A stretch of DNA of 64,000 bases from Lentzea cavernae (GCF_014653695.1 NZ_BNAR01000011.1:124001-188000), one strand, 5' to 3'. Counted from the stretch's first letter, positions 1 to 8,025 are shown. The notes: generated by a model from the sequence alone, not told the origin. Made by a program: numbers and translations.

Positions 1-135
1 CAGGGCGTGTCGCTGAACTCGTTCATCCAGCAGGCCGTCGGCGGCGCGGTGCAGGGCAGGCACAAGCATCAGCACAAGGGGTGGAGCGGGAACGCCGGCT
101 CGGGCTCGCGCGTCCGCGGATGGGTGCAGGGGTGA
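1..135 (+). CDS. C-terminal end of a HicB-like antitoxin family protein (partial)
   Basis: The window opens inside a frame whose last 44 codons end at a TGA at 133-135. The visible segment begins QGVSLNSFIQQAV, the usual ending of the second helix in ribbon-helix-helix / HicB-type proteins that actinomycetes encode in front of DUF4097 genes, followed by a His/Lys/Gly-rich tail. The next gene starts at a GTG at 132 that overlaps this stop (GTGA), so the two are translationally coupled. The DNA-binding strand lies outside the window, so the family call rests on one short motif and on the neighbour. Confidence 0.6.
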   Translation, partial: QGVSLNSFIQQAVGGAVQGRHKHQHKGWSGNAGSGSRVRGWVQG

Positions 136-1091
136 GCGGGATGACCGAACCGACAGGATCAGACCAGGCAGGATCGGACAGCACAGGACCGGACCAGGCG
201 GGATCGGAGCCGTCCGGCGTCGTGCGCCAGCAGAGCTTCGAGTTCGCGGGTGTGGCCGACATCGACATCTCGCTGCTCAGCGGCCGGGTGCAGGTCCAGC
301 TCGTCGACGCGCCGGGCGTGCACGTCGAGGTGCGGCACGACCCGAACGCGGGCAACTCGTGGACCGAGGGCCTGTCCAGCGTGCTGAGCTGGGTCAGCGG
401 CCAGTTCGGCCCCGACAAGACGGCTCCGCAGGCCGGTCCGGAAGAGGCCGTGCGCGACGCACGCGTCGAACTGCTGGGCCACCGCTTGCGCATCGAGTCG
501 TCCAAGGCGCTGCCGTTGCGCGCCGTGCCGCTCTCGGTGGTGGTGACGGCTCCCGTCGGGTCGCACGTGGCATCACGGACCGGCGCGGCAGACGTCATCG
601 TGACGGGCGGTGCGGGTCGTCTCGACCTGAACACCGGCACGGGCAGCGTGTCCGCGGACAGGGCGACCGGTGAGGCCAAGGTGAACTCGGGCGCCGGCAC
701 CGTGCGCCTGGGCACGATGCTCTCGACGCTGAAGGCCAAGACCGGCAGCGGTGACGTCGAGGTGTCGTCGGTGGGCGGCACCGCCACGCTGATCACCGGC
801 ACCGGTGACGTGTGGCTGGGCGCCGTGCAGGGCGACGTCCAGGTGCGCACCGGCAGCGGAGACCTGACCGTGGCCGACGCCGCCTCCGGCGAGCTGCACC
901 TCGGCACCGGGTCGGGCCACATCCGCGTCGGCGTCCGGCAGGGCACGCTCGCCCGCGTCGACCTGGTGTCGACCTCCGGCACCGCCCGCAGCGACTTCGA
1001 GGTCTCGTCCACGCCGCTGGGCGACGCCGCCCTGTCGGTCACGGGCCGCACGGGCAGTGGCAACGCGCTGGTCACCGCCGCTTCGAGCTGA
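132..1091 (+). CDS. DUF4097 family beta-strand repeat protein
   Basis: Protein of about 319 residues. After a polar, Gly/Ser/Asp-rich N-terminus, the central and C-terminal part is a run of short repeats of the type TGSGDVxV, TGTGDVWLG and TGSGDLTV, the signature of the DUF4097 right-handed beta-solenoid. There is no signal peptide or membrane segment, so it is probably cytoplasmic or peripheral. The start is set at the GTG at 132 because it overlaps the upstream stop; an ATG at 141 is in frame and also possible. DUF4097 proteins often follow HicB-like genes in actinomycetes, but no biochemical function is established. Upstream GTGs at or before 120 would run further into the preceding gene. 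Confidence 0.8.
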   Translation: MSGMTEPTGSDQAGSDSTGPDQAGSEPSGVVRQQSFEFAGVADIDISLLSGRVQVQLVDAPGVHVEVRHDPNAGNSWTEGLSSVLSWVSGQFGPDKTAPQAGPEEAVRDARVELLGHRLRIESSKALPLRAVPLSVVVTAPVGSHVASRTGAADVIVTGGAGRLDLNTGTGSVSADRATGEAKVNSGAGTVRLGTMLSTLKAKTGSGDVEVSSVGGTATLITGTGDVWLGAVQGDVQVRTGSGDLTVADAASGELHLGTGSGHIRVGVRQGTLARVDLVSTSGTARSDFEVSSTPLGDAALSVTGRTGSGNALVTAASS

Positions 1092-1118
1092 CCGGGGGGT
1101 CGGGTAGGACGTCTCCGG

Positions 1119-1613
1119 CTAGGGCTCCTGGAACGGTTTGGAGCCGCCGGGGACGTCGTCCGGGAAGATCGGGCAGCGGATCTCCGCCGTCAGGAACCTC
1201 CTGACGAAGCTGGAGAAGTTGCCGTTGTAGGACCACTTCTCCCGCATGTCCGTGATCAGCACGGTCCACTCGTCCGGCTCGCCCTTCGTGAACCACAGGC
1301 AGTGGTCACCGTTCACCGTCATGCCCCACGGCAGCAGTCCGGGCGACTCCGGGTGCGCGCGCAGACCGGGCTGGCGGCGGAGCGCGCGCAGCATCTTGGG
1401 CGCCGTCGCCATCCAGTTCATGAACCCCGCACGCGCCGTCGGGTGCAGGATGCGGACGTATCCGCCGACGATGAGAGGCGGATAGGCCTCGGCGAGGTGC
1501 ACGTAATCGCTGGGCAGAGCGGTGCCGGCCCGCGCTTTGACCGCGTCCCAGTCAACCGGGTCCGGACGCCTCTCCGGCGCTCCCAGCAGATCGATCCACT
1601 CGTCAGGCGGCAC
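1119..1613 (-). CDS. SMI1/KNR4-like protein
   Basis: Protein of 164 residues. The central motif PSDYVHLAEAYPPLIVGGYV fits the SMI1/KNR4 superfamily core (a loading-region LPxDYxxLxxxYG followed by a hydrophobic strand), and the W-G-x-T-x-x-G-D-x-x-x-W segment near residue 105 is also typical. Members are common immunity or scaffold proteins near polymorphic toxins, but many actinomycete copies are solitary, as here; no toxin gene is adjacent. The GTG start is supported by GGAGGT six bases upstream. The function is not known; the fold assignment is by motif only. Confidence 0.65.
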   Translation of the reverse strand: MPPDEWIDLLGAPERRPDPVDWDAVKARAGTALPSDYVHLAEAYPPLIVGGYVRILHPTARAGFMNWMATAPKMLRALRRQPGLRAHPESPGLLPWGMTVNGDHCLWFTKGEPDEWTVLITDMREKWSYNGNFSSFVRRFLTAEIRCPIFPDDVPGGSKPFQEP

Positions 1614-1631
1614 CGTTCACCTCCGTGACCC

Positions 1632-2240
1632 TCAAGCATCGCCTGTGGCACTTGGGGTTCGGTTGTACCGCAGTCCAGCGACGACCAGTGAGACGACGGC
1701 GTCGAACGCGTCCTGAATGTGAGGATTACCCCACTCCTGGGCGTGAGCCGGGTGGTGGAACACCTGCGTCGCGTCCCACACCGCCTGCGCCGTCTTCTCG
1801 ACGTCGTCCGTCACGAACTCGCGGGTATCCACTCCCGCGCGGATGATGCGCGCGACCTGACCCACGAGGTGCTCGAGGTGGTACTCGACGACGGCGCTGT
1901 GCTCGCCGACGAGCGTCCGGAACGTGGTGAACAGCTCCAGGTCCTCGGTGTGCGAGCGGCGCTTCTTGTCGAAGAGCTGCTGCAGCCAGGCCTTGAGCAG
2001 CTCGGAGGCGGAGAGGTCGGCGTCGAACACCGACTCCATCTCCTCGTGGATCGCGTCGAGCCAGCGCCGCGTCACGGCCTCCCGCAACGCGGCCTTCGTC
2101 GCGAAGTGGCGGTAGACGCTGCCGTGGCTGACCCCGAGCGCCTTGGCGACGTCGACCACCGTCGCCTTGGCAGGGCCGTACCTGCGCAGCACCTCTTCGG
2201 TCGCCGCGAGGATCGCCTCCGCGGTCAACGCCTCCGCCAC
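1632..2240 (-). CDS. TetR family transcriptional regulator
   Basis: Protein of 202 residues with the N-terminal TetR helix-turn-helix at about residues 8-54: AILAATEEVLRRYG, then TVVDVAKALGVSHGSVYRHF, the standard recognition helix. The remaining ~150 residues form the ligand-binding and dimer domain. The gene starts 6 bases after the stop of the aldo/keto reductase on the same strand, so the two form an operon. The 34-base perfect palindrome at 3271-3304, upstream of the reductase, is the obvious operator candidate and would make the operon self-repressed. The inducer is unknown; an electrophilic or aldehyde signal is an inference from the partner enzyme. Start is GTG with GAGGTGAG upstream. 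Confidence 0.88.
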   Translation of the reverse strand: MAEALTAEAILAATEEVLRRYGPAKATVVDVAKALGVSHGSVYRHFATKAALREAVTRRWLDAIHEEMESVFDADLSASELLKAWLQQLFDKKRRSHTEDLELFTTFRTLVGEHSAVVEYHLEHLVGQVARIIRAGVDTREFVTDDVEKTAQAVWDATQVFHHPAHAQEWGNPHIQDAFDAVVSLVVAGLRYNRTPSATGDA

Positions 2241-2246
2241 TTCATC

Positions 2247-3230
2247 TCACCTCTCGCTGTCCAGCATCGCCATCTGCTCGGCCGCGTAGCGCGTGCCCGC
2301 GGCGGCTCCGGCGGGCGCCACGGCCTCGATCTCGGCCAGCTCCCGCTCGGTGAACGTCACGCCGACGGCACCGATCGCCTCCTCAAGCCTCGCACGCTTG
2401 GTCGTGCCGACCAGAGGCACCACGTCCTCGCCGCGCGCCGCGACCCAGGCGATCGCGAGCTGCGCGACCGTGACGCCCTTGGCCTGCGCGATCTCGTTCA
2501 GCTTGGTGACGAGGTCCTGGTTGCGGGTCAGGTTGTCGCCCTGGAACCGCGGGGCGTGACCGCGCCAGTCGTTCGCGTCGAGGGCGAGCGGCTTCGACGA
2601 GATCAGGCCGCGCGACAGCACGCCGTACGCGGTGATGCTGATGCCGAGCTCGCGGGTGACCTGCAGGATCTCCCGCTCGACACCGCGCTCCAGCAGGCCG
2701 TACTCGATCTGCAGGTCCGCGATCGGGTGCACGGCGTGGGCACGGCGGATGGTCTCCGCGCCGACCTCGCTCAGGCCGATGTGCCGGACGCGGCCCTTGT
2801 CGATCTGCTCGGCGATGGCGCCGATGGTGTCCTCGATCGGCACGGACGGGTCGAGCCGCGCCGGCCGGTAGATGTCGACGTGGTCGGTGTCCAGGCGCTG
2901 CAACGAGTACGCGAGGAAGTTGGCCACGGCGACCGGTCGCGTGTCGAACCCGATGAACGCGCCGTCGGCGTCCCTCATGCCGCCGAACTTGACGCTGAGC
3001 TGCACCTCGTCGCGGCGGCCCTTGATCGCCTCCGCGACGAGCAGCTCGTTGTGGCCCTGGCCGTAGAAGTCACCGGTGTCGAGCAGCGTGACCCCGGCGT
3101 CGAGGGCGGCCCGGACGGTGGCGATGCTCTCGTCCCGGTCGGCCGGGCCGTAGGCGTTGGACATGCCCATGCAGCCCAGGCCGATGGCGGACACGGCCGG
3201 GCCGGTGGCTCCGAGCTGGCGCTTCTGCAT
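2247..3230 (-). CDS. aldo/keto reductase
   Basis: NADPH-dependent oxidoreductase of 327 residues with the AKR TIM-barrel. The motif LLDTGDFYGQGHNE carries Asp51 and Tyr56 and the segment LSVKFGG carries Lys81, three of the four members of the AKR catalytic tetrad. The usual tetrad His lies in a segment that here reads VDIYRPARLD, so the His is replaced, as in a subfamily common in actinomycetes. The start is placed at the ATG at 3230 because the conserved QLGATGPAVSAIGLGCMGM begins there and AAGGGG lies upstream; an in-frame extension to 3326 would run through the operator. First gene of an operon with the TetR regulator. The substrate is unknown. Confidence 0.87.
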   Translation of the reverse strand: MQKRQLGATGPAVSAIGLGCMGMSNAYGPADRDESIATVRAALDAGVTLLDTGDFYGQGHNELLVAEAIKGRRDEVQLSVKFGGMRDADGAFIGFDTRPVAVANFLAYSLQRLDTDHVDIYRPARLDPSVPIEDTIGAIAEQIDKGRVRHIGLSEVGAETIRRAHAVHPIADLQIEYGLLERGVEREILQVTRELGISITAYGVLSRGLISSKPLALDANDWRGHAPRFQGDNLTRNQDLVTKLNEIAQAKGVTVAQLAIAWVAARGEDVVPLVGTTKRARLEEAIGAVGVTFTERELAEIEAVAPAGAAAGTRYAAEQMAMLDSER

Positions 3231-3270
3231 TTCGAACCCCTTCGTCTCTTCGATGGGTCCAGCATGCCCG

Positions 3271-3304
3271 ATGGACTGACAGATTTCAATATCTGTCAGT
3301 CCAT
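3271..3304. promoter_or_regulatory. 34-bp perfect palindrome, probable TetR operator
   Basis: Two 14-base arms, ATGGACTGACAGAT and its exact complement, flank a 6-base centre TTCAAT. The site lies 41 bases upstream of the reductase start and 55 bases upstream of the divergent ArsR-type gene, so one bound regulator could control both directions. Arm length and centre suit a TetR dimer or two dimers. Assignment to the adjacent TetR gene is inferred from position. Confidence 0.75.
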
Positions 3305-3319
3305 AGTTGTCCAACTTCA

Positions 3320-3358
3320 TTGACAAAATAGTTTTGAACGTTCAAAGTCTTTTTTGCG
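3320..3358 (+). promoter_or_regulatory. promoter of the ArsR-SRPBCC operon with internal 14-bp palindrome
   Basis: A consensus -35 TTGACA is at 3320-3325 and a weaker -10 falls near 3343-3348. The spacer and -10 contain the perfect palindrome TTTGAACGTTCAAA (3333-3346), well placed for autorepression by the ArsR-type product. Transcription would begin at or next to the ATG at 3359, and no Shine-Dalgarno sequence is visible, so the mRNA is probably leaderless. Confidence 0.6.
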
Positions 3359-3901
3359 ATGAGAGACGTCATCTACTTGGACCGGATGGAGCAGGCCGAG
3401 ACCCTGCTCAAGCCGCAGCGCGTGGAGGTGCTGCGGCAGCTCGCCGCGCCGCGTTCGTGCACCGAGGTCGCCTCGGTGCTCGACCAGACGCCGCAACGCG
3501 TGCACTACCACGTGAAACAGCTGGTCAAGGCCGGTTTGGCCACCCAGGTCTCCGAGCGCAGGGTGCGCGGGGTCTCCGAAGGCCTCTACCAGGCGGTGGC
3601 GCGGTCGTACTGGCTGTCACCGCGCCTGGTCGGCCGGATCGGGACGCGCGACGAACTGGCATTGGGGCACCTCGTGGACCTCGCCGAGCAGATCCAGGCC
3701 GACGTCGCGGCGCTGGACCGCACCAGTGAACTGCCGTCCGTCGGCGTGTCCGGGGAGATCCGGGTGCGGCCGGAGGAACGCCAGGAGTTCCTGGCCGAGC
3801 TGCAGACGACGTTGCAGGACCTCTTCACCCGATACGGCGGCGCGGAGGGGGATGCGTTCCGCGTCGCGCTCGCCTGCTACCCCAAGGGAGACGATCGATG
3901 A
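3359..3901 (+). CDS. ArsR-type helix-turn-helix regulator
   Basis: Protein of 180 residues with an N-terminal winged helix: LLKPQRVEVLRQLAAPRSC, then EVASVLDQTPQRVHYHVKQLVKAGL, where VHYHVKQL is the recognition helix pattern of ArsR-like proteins. No metal-binding Cys pair is seen in the ArsR positions. The rest of the protein is a helical effector domain. Its stop overlaps the start of the SRPBCC gene (ATGA), the common ArsR/AHSA1 pairing in actinomycetes. It probably represses its own operon through the palindrome at 3333-3346. Start at ATG 3359, probably leaderless. Confidence 0.83.
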   Translation: MRDVIYLDRMEQAETLLKPQRVEVLRQLAAPRSCTEVASVLDQTPQRVHYHVKQLVKAGLATQVSERRVRGVSEGLYQAVARSYWLSPRLVGRIGTRDELALGHLVDLAEQIQADVAALDRTSELPSVGVSGEIRVRPEERQEFLAELQTTLQDLFTRYGGAEGDAFRVALACYPKGDDR

Positions 3902-4773
3902 GCACCGGAGTTGTCCGCGTACGCACCTCCGCCGACCCCGCTCGCGTCCACCGGGCGCTGACGACGGCCGACGACCTGCGCGTGTGGCTGGCAGAACACG
4001 CCGACGTCGACCTCGAGCAGGGGGTGTACGAGTTCTGGGGGCGGTACACGCCGGACGGTGAGCGCGGCCGGCAGAAGCTGCTGGAAACCACCCCGTCCGC
4101 GGTGCGCTTCTCGTGGCTCCTGAAGGGCACCGAGTACACGATCGAGCTCGGCGTGGAGGAACGCGACGGTCAGACGCTGGTCGTGGCGTCGCAGTCCCCG
4201 TTCCCGCAGTGGGGTGCCGCCATCGAGGACGAGGGCGGGGCGGGCGTCGTCCAGACGTTCTGGTCGCTGGCGCTCGCGAACCTGGTCGAGCACGTCGAGG
4301 ACCGCCCGGTGTTCGCGCTCGTCGACTTCTCGACACCGGAGCAGCGGGTCGAGGTCGACATCGCGGCACCGCCCGCGGCCGTCCTGCACGCGCTGACCGA
4401 CGAGGAGGTGTTCGCGCGGTACTTCGGGGCGCGGTGCTCGATCGAGCCGCACGTCGGCGGCCGGTGGGCGATGGGCGGCTTCGAGGACGAGCCGAACCCG
4501 GCGAAGATCATCGCCCTCGACGAGGAGCGCTTCGCGATCGAGTTCCCGGACGGCATGGTGTCGTCCTGGGAGCTCAAGGGGTCGGAGGGCAGGACGCGGC
4601 TGACGTTCGTGCAGAGCGGGTTCGACGTCACCGACCCGCCCTACGGCTCGTGGCTGGGCTGGCTGTCCGGGTTCGCGGACATGCGCCGCATGCTGGAGCT
4701 GCCCGGCTGGCGTCCGATGTGGCACTCGTTCGAGGCTCCCGGCCTGCCCGACGGAGCCCTGGTTCTCGAATGA
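3898..4773 (+). CDS. tandem SRPBCC (AHSA1-like) protein
   Basis: Protein of 291 residues containing two START/Bet v1-type SRPBCC domains. The first runs over about residues 5-140; the second, from about residue 148, opens with VEVDIAAPPAAVLHALTDEEVFARYFG, and carries the typical EPHVGGRWAMGGF and GRTRLTFVQSGF strands. Such domains bind hydrophobic ligands in a deep pocket; AHSA1-like members have no general reaction assigned. It is translated by overlap with the preceding ArsR gene and followed by a strong inverted repeat. The pair is best read as a small regulator-plus-ligand-binding unit; the ligand is unknown. Confidence 0.8.
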   Translation: MSTGVVRVRTSADPARVHRALTTADDLRVWLAEHADVDLEQGVYEFWGRYTPDGERGRQKLLETTPSAVRFSWLLKGTEYTIELGVEERDGQTLVVASQSPFPQWGAAIEDEGGAGVVQTFWSLALANLVEHVEDRPVFALVDFSTPEQRVEVDIAAPPAAVLHALTDEEVFARYFGARCSIEPHVGGRWAMGGFEDEPNPAKIIALDEERFAIEFPDGMVSSWELKGSEGRTRLTFVQSGFDVTDPPYGSWLGWLSGFADMRRMLELPGWRPMWHSFEAPGLPDGALVLE

Positions 4774-4790
4774 ACGGGCGTGAAACGGGC

Positions 4791-4821
4791 GGGTGAGAGC
4801 CAGATCATTCGGCTCTCACCC
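4791..4821 (+). terminator. hairpin after the SRPBCC gene
   Basis: Perfect 11-base arms GGGTGAGAGCC and GGCTCTCACCC around a 9-base loop, 17 bases after the stop codon. There is no T-run, which is common for actinomycete terminators. Confidence 0.6.
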
Positions 4822-4867
4822 GTTCGCGCCTGGCTTTCGTCGGTTTCGGCTCGCTACCTTCGGCGTC

Positions 4868-4948
4868 GTGCTCGAATCAGCGCGAATCACCGTGGCAGCC
4901 GTGTTGATCGCCTTCTCCGTGACGGCGGCGGTCTTCTTCAACTACTAG
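4868..4948 (+). CDS. predicted 26-residue single-pass membrane peptide
   Basis: The frame GTG...TAG encodes a 26-residue peptide with a short polar head (residues 1-8) followed by a continuous hydrophobic stretch, ITVAAVLIAFSVTAAVFF, ending in NY. A -10-like TACCTT at 4855-4860 stands 7 bases before the GTG, the arrangement expected of a leaderless actinomycete mRNA, and the peptide sits alone between a terminator and the convergent VTT gene (3' ends overlap by 4 bases). Nothing is known of its function. It could be a small membrane protein or a chance frame; codon positions are G/C-rich at the third base (about 20 of 26). Confidence 0.4.
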   Translation: MLESARITVAAVLIAFSVTAAVFFNY

Positions 4949-5451
4949 AACCACGCCATGACCACGGCCGGGGACGCCGCGAGGAAGCTGAACCGCGCGA
5001 AACGGCCCACCATGCCGGTGGCCACGAACATCAGCGTGGACATGCCCGCGAGCCCGGCGAGCACGCTCGTCGCCATGAACGGCGGCACTCCGACCAGCGC
5101 GCTCACGCCGTGGGTGCCCGCCATCCAGTTCGGGTGCGCACGGCACTTCACGTGGATCCAGTCGCCCCAGCGGTACATCCGCGTGCCGGGGCCGAACCAG
5201 CGCCGCAGCCGCGACGGCTTGTCGCTCGGCTTGCGGTGCAGGAACTTCGGCAGGTGGATGTCGCCGCGCGCCGCGTAGAAGTACAGCAGCTTGCCCAGCA
5301 CCTGGCCGACCGCGACCGAGAGGCCGACGATCCAGAACGACGTGTCCGGCCAGCGCGCGCAAAGTCCCAGGACGAACATCTCGATGCTGATCAGGGGAAC
5401 GATGGCTGAGCCGAGCGCGACCCCGAAGGTGAGGGCGACCAAGGCGAGCAC
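4945..5451 (-). CDS. small VTT/DedA-like membrane protein
   Basis: Protein of 168 residues. An N-terminal hydrophobic segment (residues 2-30) with the pattern ALGSAIVPLISIEMFVLG is followed by a GQVLGKLLYFYAARG helix pair like that of SNARE-associated/VTT proteins, then a basic loop and two or three more membrane segments (about 113-165). VTT proteins move or flip lipids or maintain membrane potential; this one is at the short end of the family. GTG start with a -10-like TAACCT seven bases upstream, so it may have its own leaderless transcript although it follows the GNAT gene by 21 bases. Confidence 0.65.
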   Translation of the reverse strand: MLALVALTFGVALGSAIVPLISIEMFVLGLCARWPDTSFWIVGLSVAVGQVLGKLLYFYAARGDIHLPKFLHRKPSDKPSRLRRWFGPGTRMYRWGDWIHVKCRAHPNWMAGTHGVSALVGVPPFMATSVLAGLAGMSTLMFVATGMVGRFARFSFLAASPAVVMAWF

Positions 5452-5472
5452 CCGGCCGAGGTTACACAGATC

Positions 5473-6015
5473 TCAGTCGCCGAGTCGGACCGCGAGCGGA
5501 CCGGACACCCGGATCTCGCGCAGGGGGCGCCCGCCCGCGTCCAACGTGCGCACGGTGCCGTCCCCCGTCCAGCCCAGTCGCTCGTAGAAGTTCTTGGACG
5601 CCTTGTCGGCCTCCGGCACCCACGCGATCCCCCGCGTGGCACCGGTGTCCTCCAGCCGCCTCCCGGCCTCCGCGAGCAGCCGCGTGCCGTGCCCCCGCCT
5701 GCCCCAGCGCGGTTCCACGAGGACGCTGACGAGCGCCGTGGTCTCCGCGTCCTCGGGCAGCGACCCGTCCGCCCTGGCCACTTCCTCCTGCGGCGCCTTG
5801 CTCGCCACGGCGAACCCGACCGTCCACTCCCCCTCGGTCGCCTTCAGCACCGCTCCCAACTGAATGGCGCTGGACCACGCCTCGTCGGTGTCGAGCGCGT
5901 CGAGCACCTCCGGCGGGAGGAGCTGCGCGTAGGCGAGCCGCCACGTCTCCCGATGGATGCGGACGATCTCCGGAAGATCAGCAGCGGTGGCGATGTCCAC
6001 GCCGGCGTCGGCCAT
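5473..6015 (-). CDS. GNAT family N-acetyltransferase
   Basis: Protein of 180 residues with the full GNAT fold. The acetyl-CoA-binding motif A is at about residues 98-120: VSVLVEPRWGRRGHGTRLL, matching V-x-P-x-x-x-x-x-G-x-G/A. The motif B region contains ASKNFYERLGW. The N-terminus (ADLPEIVRIHRETWRLAY) resembles the RimI/PhnO type. The acceptor substrate cannot be told. It is followed at 21 bases by the VTT membrane protein on the same strand. ATG start at 6015. Confidence 0.85.
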   Translation of the reverse strand: MADAGVDIATAADLPEIVRIHRETWRLAYAQLLPPEVLDALDTDEAWSSAIQLGAVLKATEGEWTVGFAVASKAPQEEVARADGSLPEDAETTALVSVLVEPRWGRRGHGTRLLAEAGRRLEDTGATRGIAWVPEADKASKNFYERLGWTGDGTVRTLDAGGRPLREIRVSGPLAVRLGD

Positions 6016-6077
6016 GAACGCACCCTATCGACGTCGAATTGTCAGGGGTGCGTGGCACCATCGCGCACGTGCAGAGG

Positions 6078-7283
6078 ATGAGTGCGGACGTGGCCCGTCG
6101 AATCGCGCTGGGAGCCCAGGGCTTCACCGACCTGAGGCCGTCCGCGGCCACCCGCAGACACCTGCAACGCGTCCTGTCCCGCGTGCAGCTCCTGCAGATC
6201 GACTCGGTGAACGTCGCCGTGCGCGCGCACTACATGCCGCTGTTCTCCCGCCTGGGCGCCTACTCGCCCTCACTGCTGGACGAGGCCGCCTGGACGGACT
6301 CGCCCCGAAAGCCCCGCATGCTCGTGGAGACCTGGGCCCACGAAGCCTCTCTCGTCCCCGTCGCCGACTGGCCCCTGTTCCACTCGGGCGCGAAGAAGCG
6401 CGGCTGGTGGCAGAACTACCAGACCATCCTCGAACGCTCCCCCCAGCTGGTGGACGACGTCCTGGCCGCCGTGAAGGAACTGGGCCCCATCGGCGCCGGC
6501 GCCCTGGAGAAGGCCCTCATGGGCGACCGCGGCCGCGCGAAGGGCCCGTGGTGGGACTGGTCCGAGGTCAAGCGCATCTGCGAGGTCCTCTTCGGCGTCG
6601 GGGTCCTCACCACCGGCACCCGCCGTTCGTTCGAACGCCTCTACGACCTGACCGAGCGCGTGATCCCGGCCGAGGTGCTGGCGCAGCAGTGGACTCCCGA
6701 GTCCGGCGCCCGCGAACTGGTGCTGCGCTCCGCCGTCGCTTTGGGAGTGGCGACCGAACCTGATCTGCGCGACTACTACCGGTTGGACCCTCGCCGCTCG
6801 CAGGCCGCCGTCGCTTCGCTGGTGTCGGACGGTGTGCTGGAGCCCGTGGCCGTCGACGGGTGGAAGGGCGTCGGGTACCGGCACGTCGAGGCTCGTGTGC
6901 CGCGACGGGTCGTGGGGCGGGCGTTGCTGTGCCCGTTCGATCCGCTGATCTGGGAGCGGGCCCGGACCGAGCGGATCTTCGGGTTCCGGTACCGCATCGA
7001 GATCTACGTGCCGGAGCCCAAGCGGGTGCACGGGTATTACGTGTTCCCGTTCCTGTTGGACGGTTCGCTGGTGGGGCGGGTGGACATCAAGGCTGATCGG
7101 GCGGCGGGGGTGCTGCGGGTGCAGTCGGCCTGGGCCGAGCCCGGGGTGGATCGTGCCCGGGTCGCCGTGGAGTTGGCGGCGGAGTTGCGGCACATGGCCG
7201 AGTGGATGGGGCTGGAGGAGGTTCTGGTGGTGCAGAAGGGGGATCTGGCGGCGGAGCTGATCGCCGCGGTGATCAACGGGTAG
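6078..7283 (+). CDS. YcaQ-like winged-helix DNA glycosylase family (HTH_42)
   Basis: Protein of about 401 residues in the family of E. coli YcaQ and Streptomyces AlkZ, glycosylases that unhook interstrand crosslinks. Features seen: N-terminal ADVARRIALGAQGF, the LLQIDSVNVAVRAHYMPLFSRLG segment typical of the family, repeated winged helices in the centre, and a C-terminal LLCPFDPLIWERARTERIFGFRYRIEIYVPEPKRVHGYYVFPFL block, which is the most conserved stretch. The start at ATG 6078 matches the family's N-terminus; GTG 6069, GTG 6048 or TTG 6039 are in frame. In some species such genes give self-resistance to azinomycin-like agents; no such cluster is here, so it is read as a general repair protein. 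Confidence 0.82.
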   Translation: MSADVARRIALGAQGFTDLRPSAATRRHLQRVLSRVQLLQIDSVNVAVRAHYMPLFSRLGAYSPSLLDEAAWTDSPRKPRMLVETWAHEASLVPVADWPLFHSGAKKRGWWQNYQTILERSPQLVDDVLAAVKELGPIGAGALEKALMGDRGRAKGPWWDWSEVKRICEVLFGVGVLTTGTRRSFERLYDLTERVIPAEVLAQQWTPESGARELVLRSAVALGVATEPDLRDYYRLDPRRSQAAVASLVSDGVLEPVAVDGWKGVGYRHVEARVPRRVVGRALLCPFDPLIWERARTERIFGFRYRIEIYVPEPKRVHGYYVFPFLLDGSLVGRVDIKADRAAGVLRVQSAWAEPGVDRARVAVELAAELRHMAEWMGLEEVLVVQKGDLAAELIAAVING

Positions 7284-7337
7284 CTCGGCACGCATGCTGG
7301 GAACCCGATGGTGTCAGCGGCGCACAGGAGGTCAGGC

Positions 7338-7991
7338 ATGAGTGGCGAGACACCGGACGGGCCACAGGACACCATCGGTGCCGCCAAGGTCGTGCGCCCG
7401 CGGCTCAGCTCCGGGGTGCAAACGGCGGTGATCCTCGTCGTGGGCGTGCCGACTGCAGTGCTCCTGGGCGTGATCCCGATCGTGGTCCTCGCCTCGGACG
7501 GCGACACGGCCACCAAGATGAGCGTGGTGCAGGCCGCTGCCTCGTGGTGGACGGCAGTCGCCGCCTTGATCGCGGTGGCGGTCGCCCTGGTCGCTTACAG
7601 GAACAGCCTCCAGCGGCCAGACCTCGTGCTGGTTGCGAGCAACTCGCTCAGTGTCATCAAGCTGAGGCTGACGAACACCGGGAACGCCAGTGCGCTCAGG
7701 CCTGTCGTGCGACTGCGCGTGGGAAACGAGGGCGTCTTCCACCGGGAAGGCCTGAACCAGGGCTGGGCCCACGAAGAGTTCGGGCAGGACGGCTACTTCG
7801 GAGCTCTGACGTGGTACGGGGTCGGCACCGTGATCTATCCGGGTTTCACCCTCGATCTACCGCCTCTGACCCTGGACGAATCCGCCGACCTGCGAGCGGT
7901 TCGGAACTGGCCTGTCACCGCGACGTGGATCTGCGAGGGCGGCCAGCGCAAGGAGCAGCACTTCGGGTTCACGCTCCCGTCAGCACGCTGA
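7338..7991 (+). CDS. unrecognised membrane protein with periplasmic-type beta domain
   Basis: Protein of 217 residues, not recognised. Two hydrophobic segments (about residues 27-52 and 66-88) form a hairpin, followed by a ~125-residue soluble domain with alternating hydrophobic strands, including VIKLRLTNTGNASALRPVVRLRVGN. The TNTGNASA pattern resembles immunoglobulin-like beta sandwiches found in hypothetical actinomycete proteins. The start at ATG 7338 is chosen for the AGGAGG at about 7325-7330; an in-frame start at 7308 lacks one. It is single and ends against a hairpin shared with the convergent dapB operon. Confidence 0.6.
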   Translation: MSGETPDGPQDTIGAAKVVRPRLSSGVQTAVILVVGVPTAVLLGVIPIVVLASDGDTATKMSVVQAAASWWTAVAALIAVAVALVAYRNSLQRPDLVLVASNSLSVIKLRLTNTGNASALRPVVRLRVGNEGVFHREGLNQGWAHEEFGQDGYFGALTWYGVGTVIYPGFTLDLPPLTLDESADLRAVRNWPVTATWICEGGQRKEQHFGFTLPSAR

Positions 7992-8025
7992 CGCAGGGGT
8001 ACCCCCTGACCGGGAACCCCTGCGT
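7991..8025. terminator. hairpin between convergent genes
   Basis: Perfect 10-base arms ACGCAGGGGT and ACCCCTGCGT around a 15-base loop, immediately after the plus-strand stop and followed by TTT. It can end transcripts from both sides. Confidence 0.6.

Noticed and set aside
1719..3323. Long plus-strand open frame of 534 codons
   Set aside because: It is antisense to the TetR and aldo/keto reductase genes, whose domains are unmistakable; its product is Arg/Asp/Leu-rich repeats typical of high-GC antisense frames.
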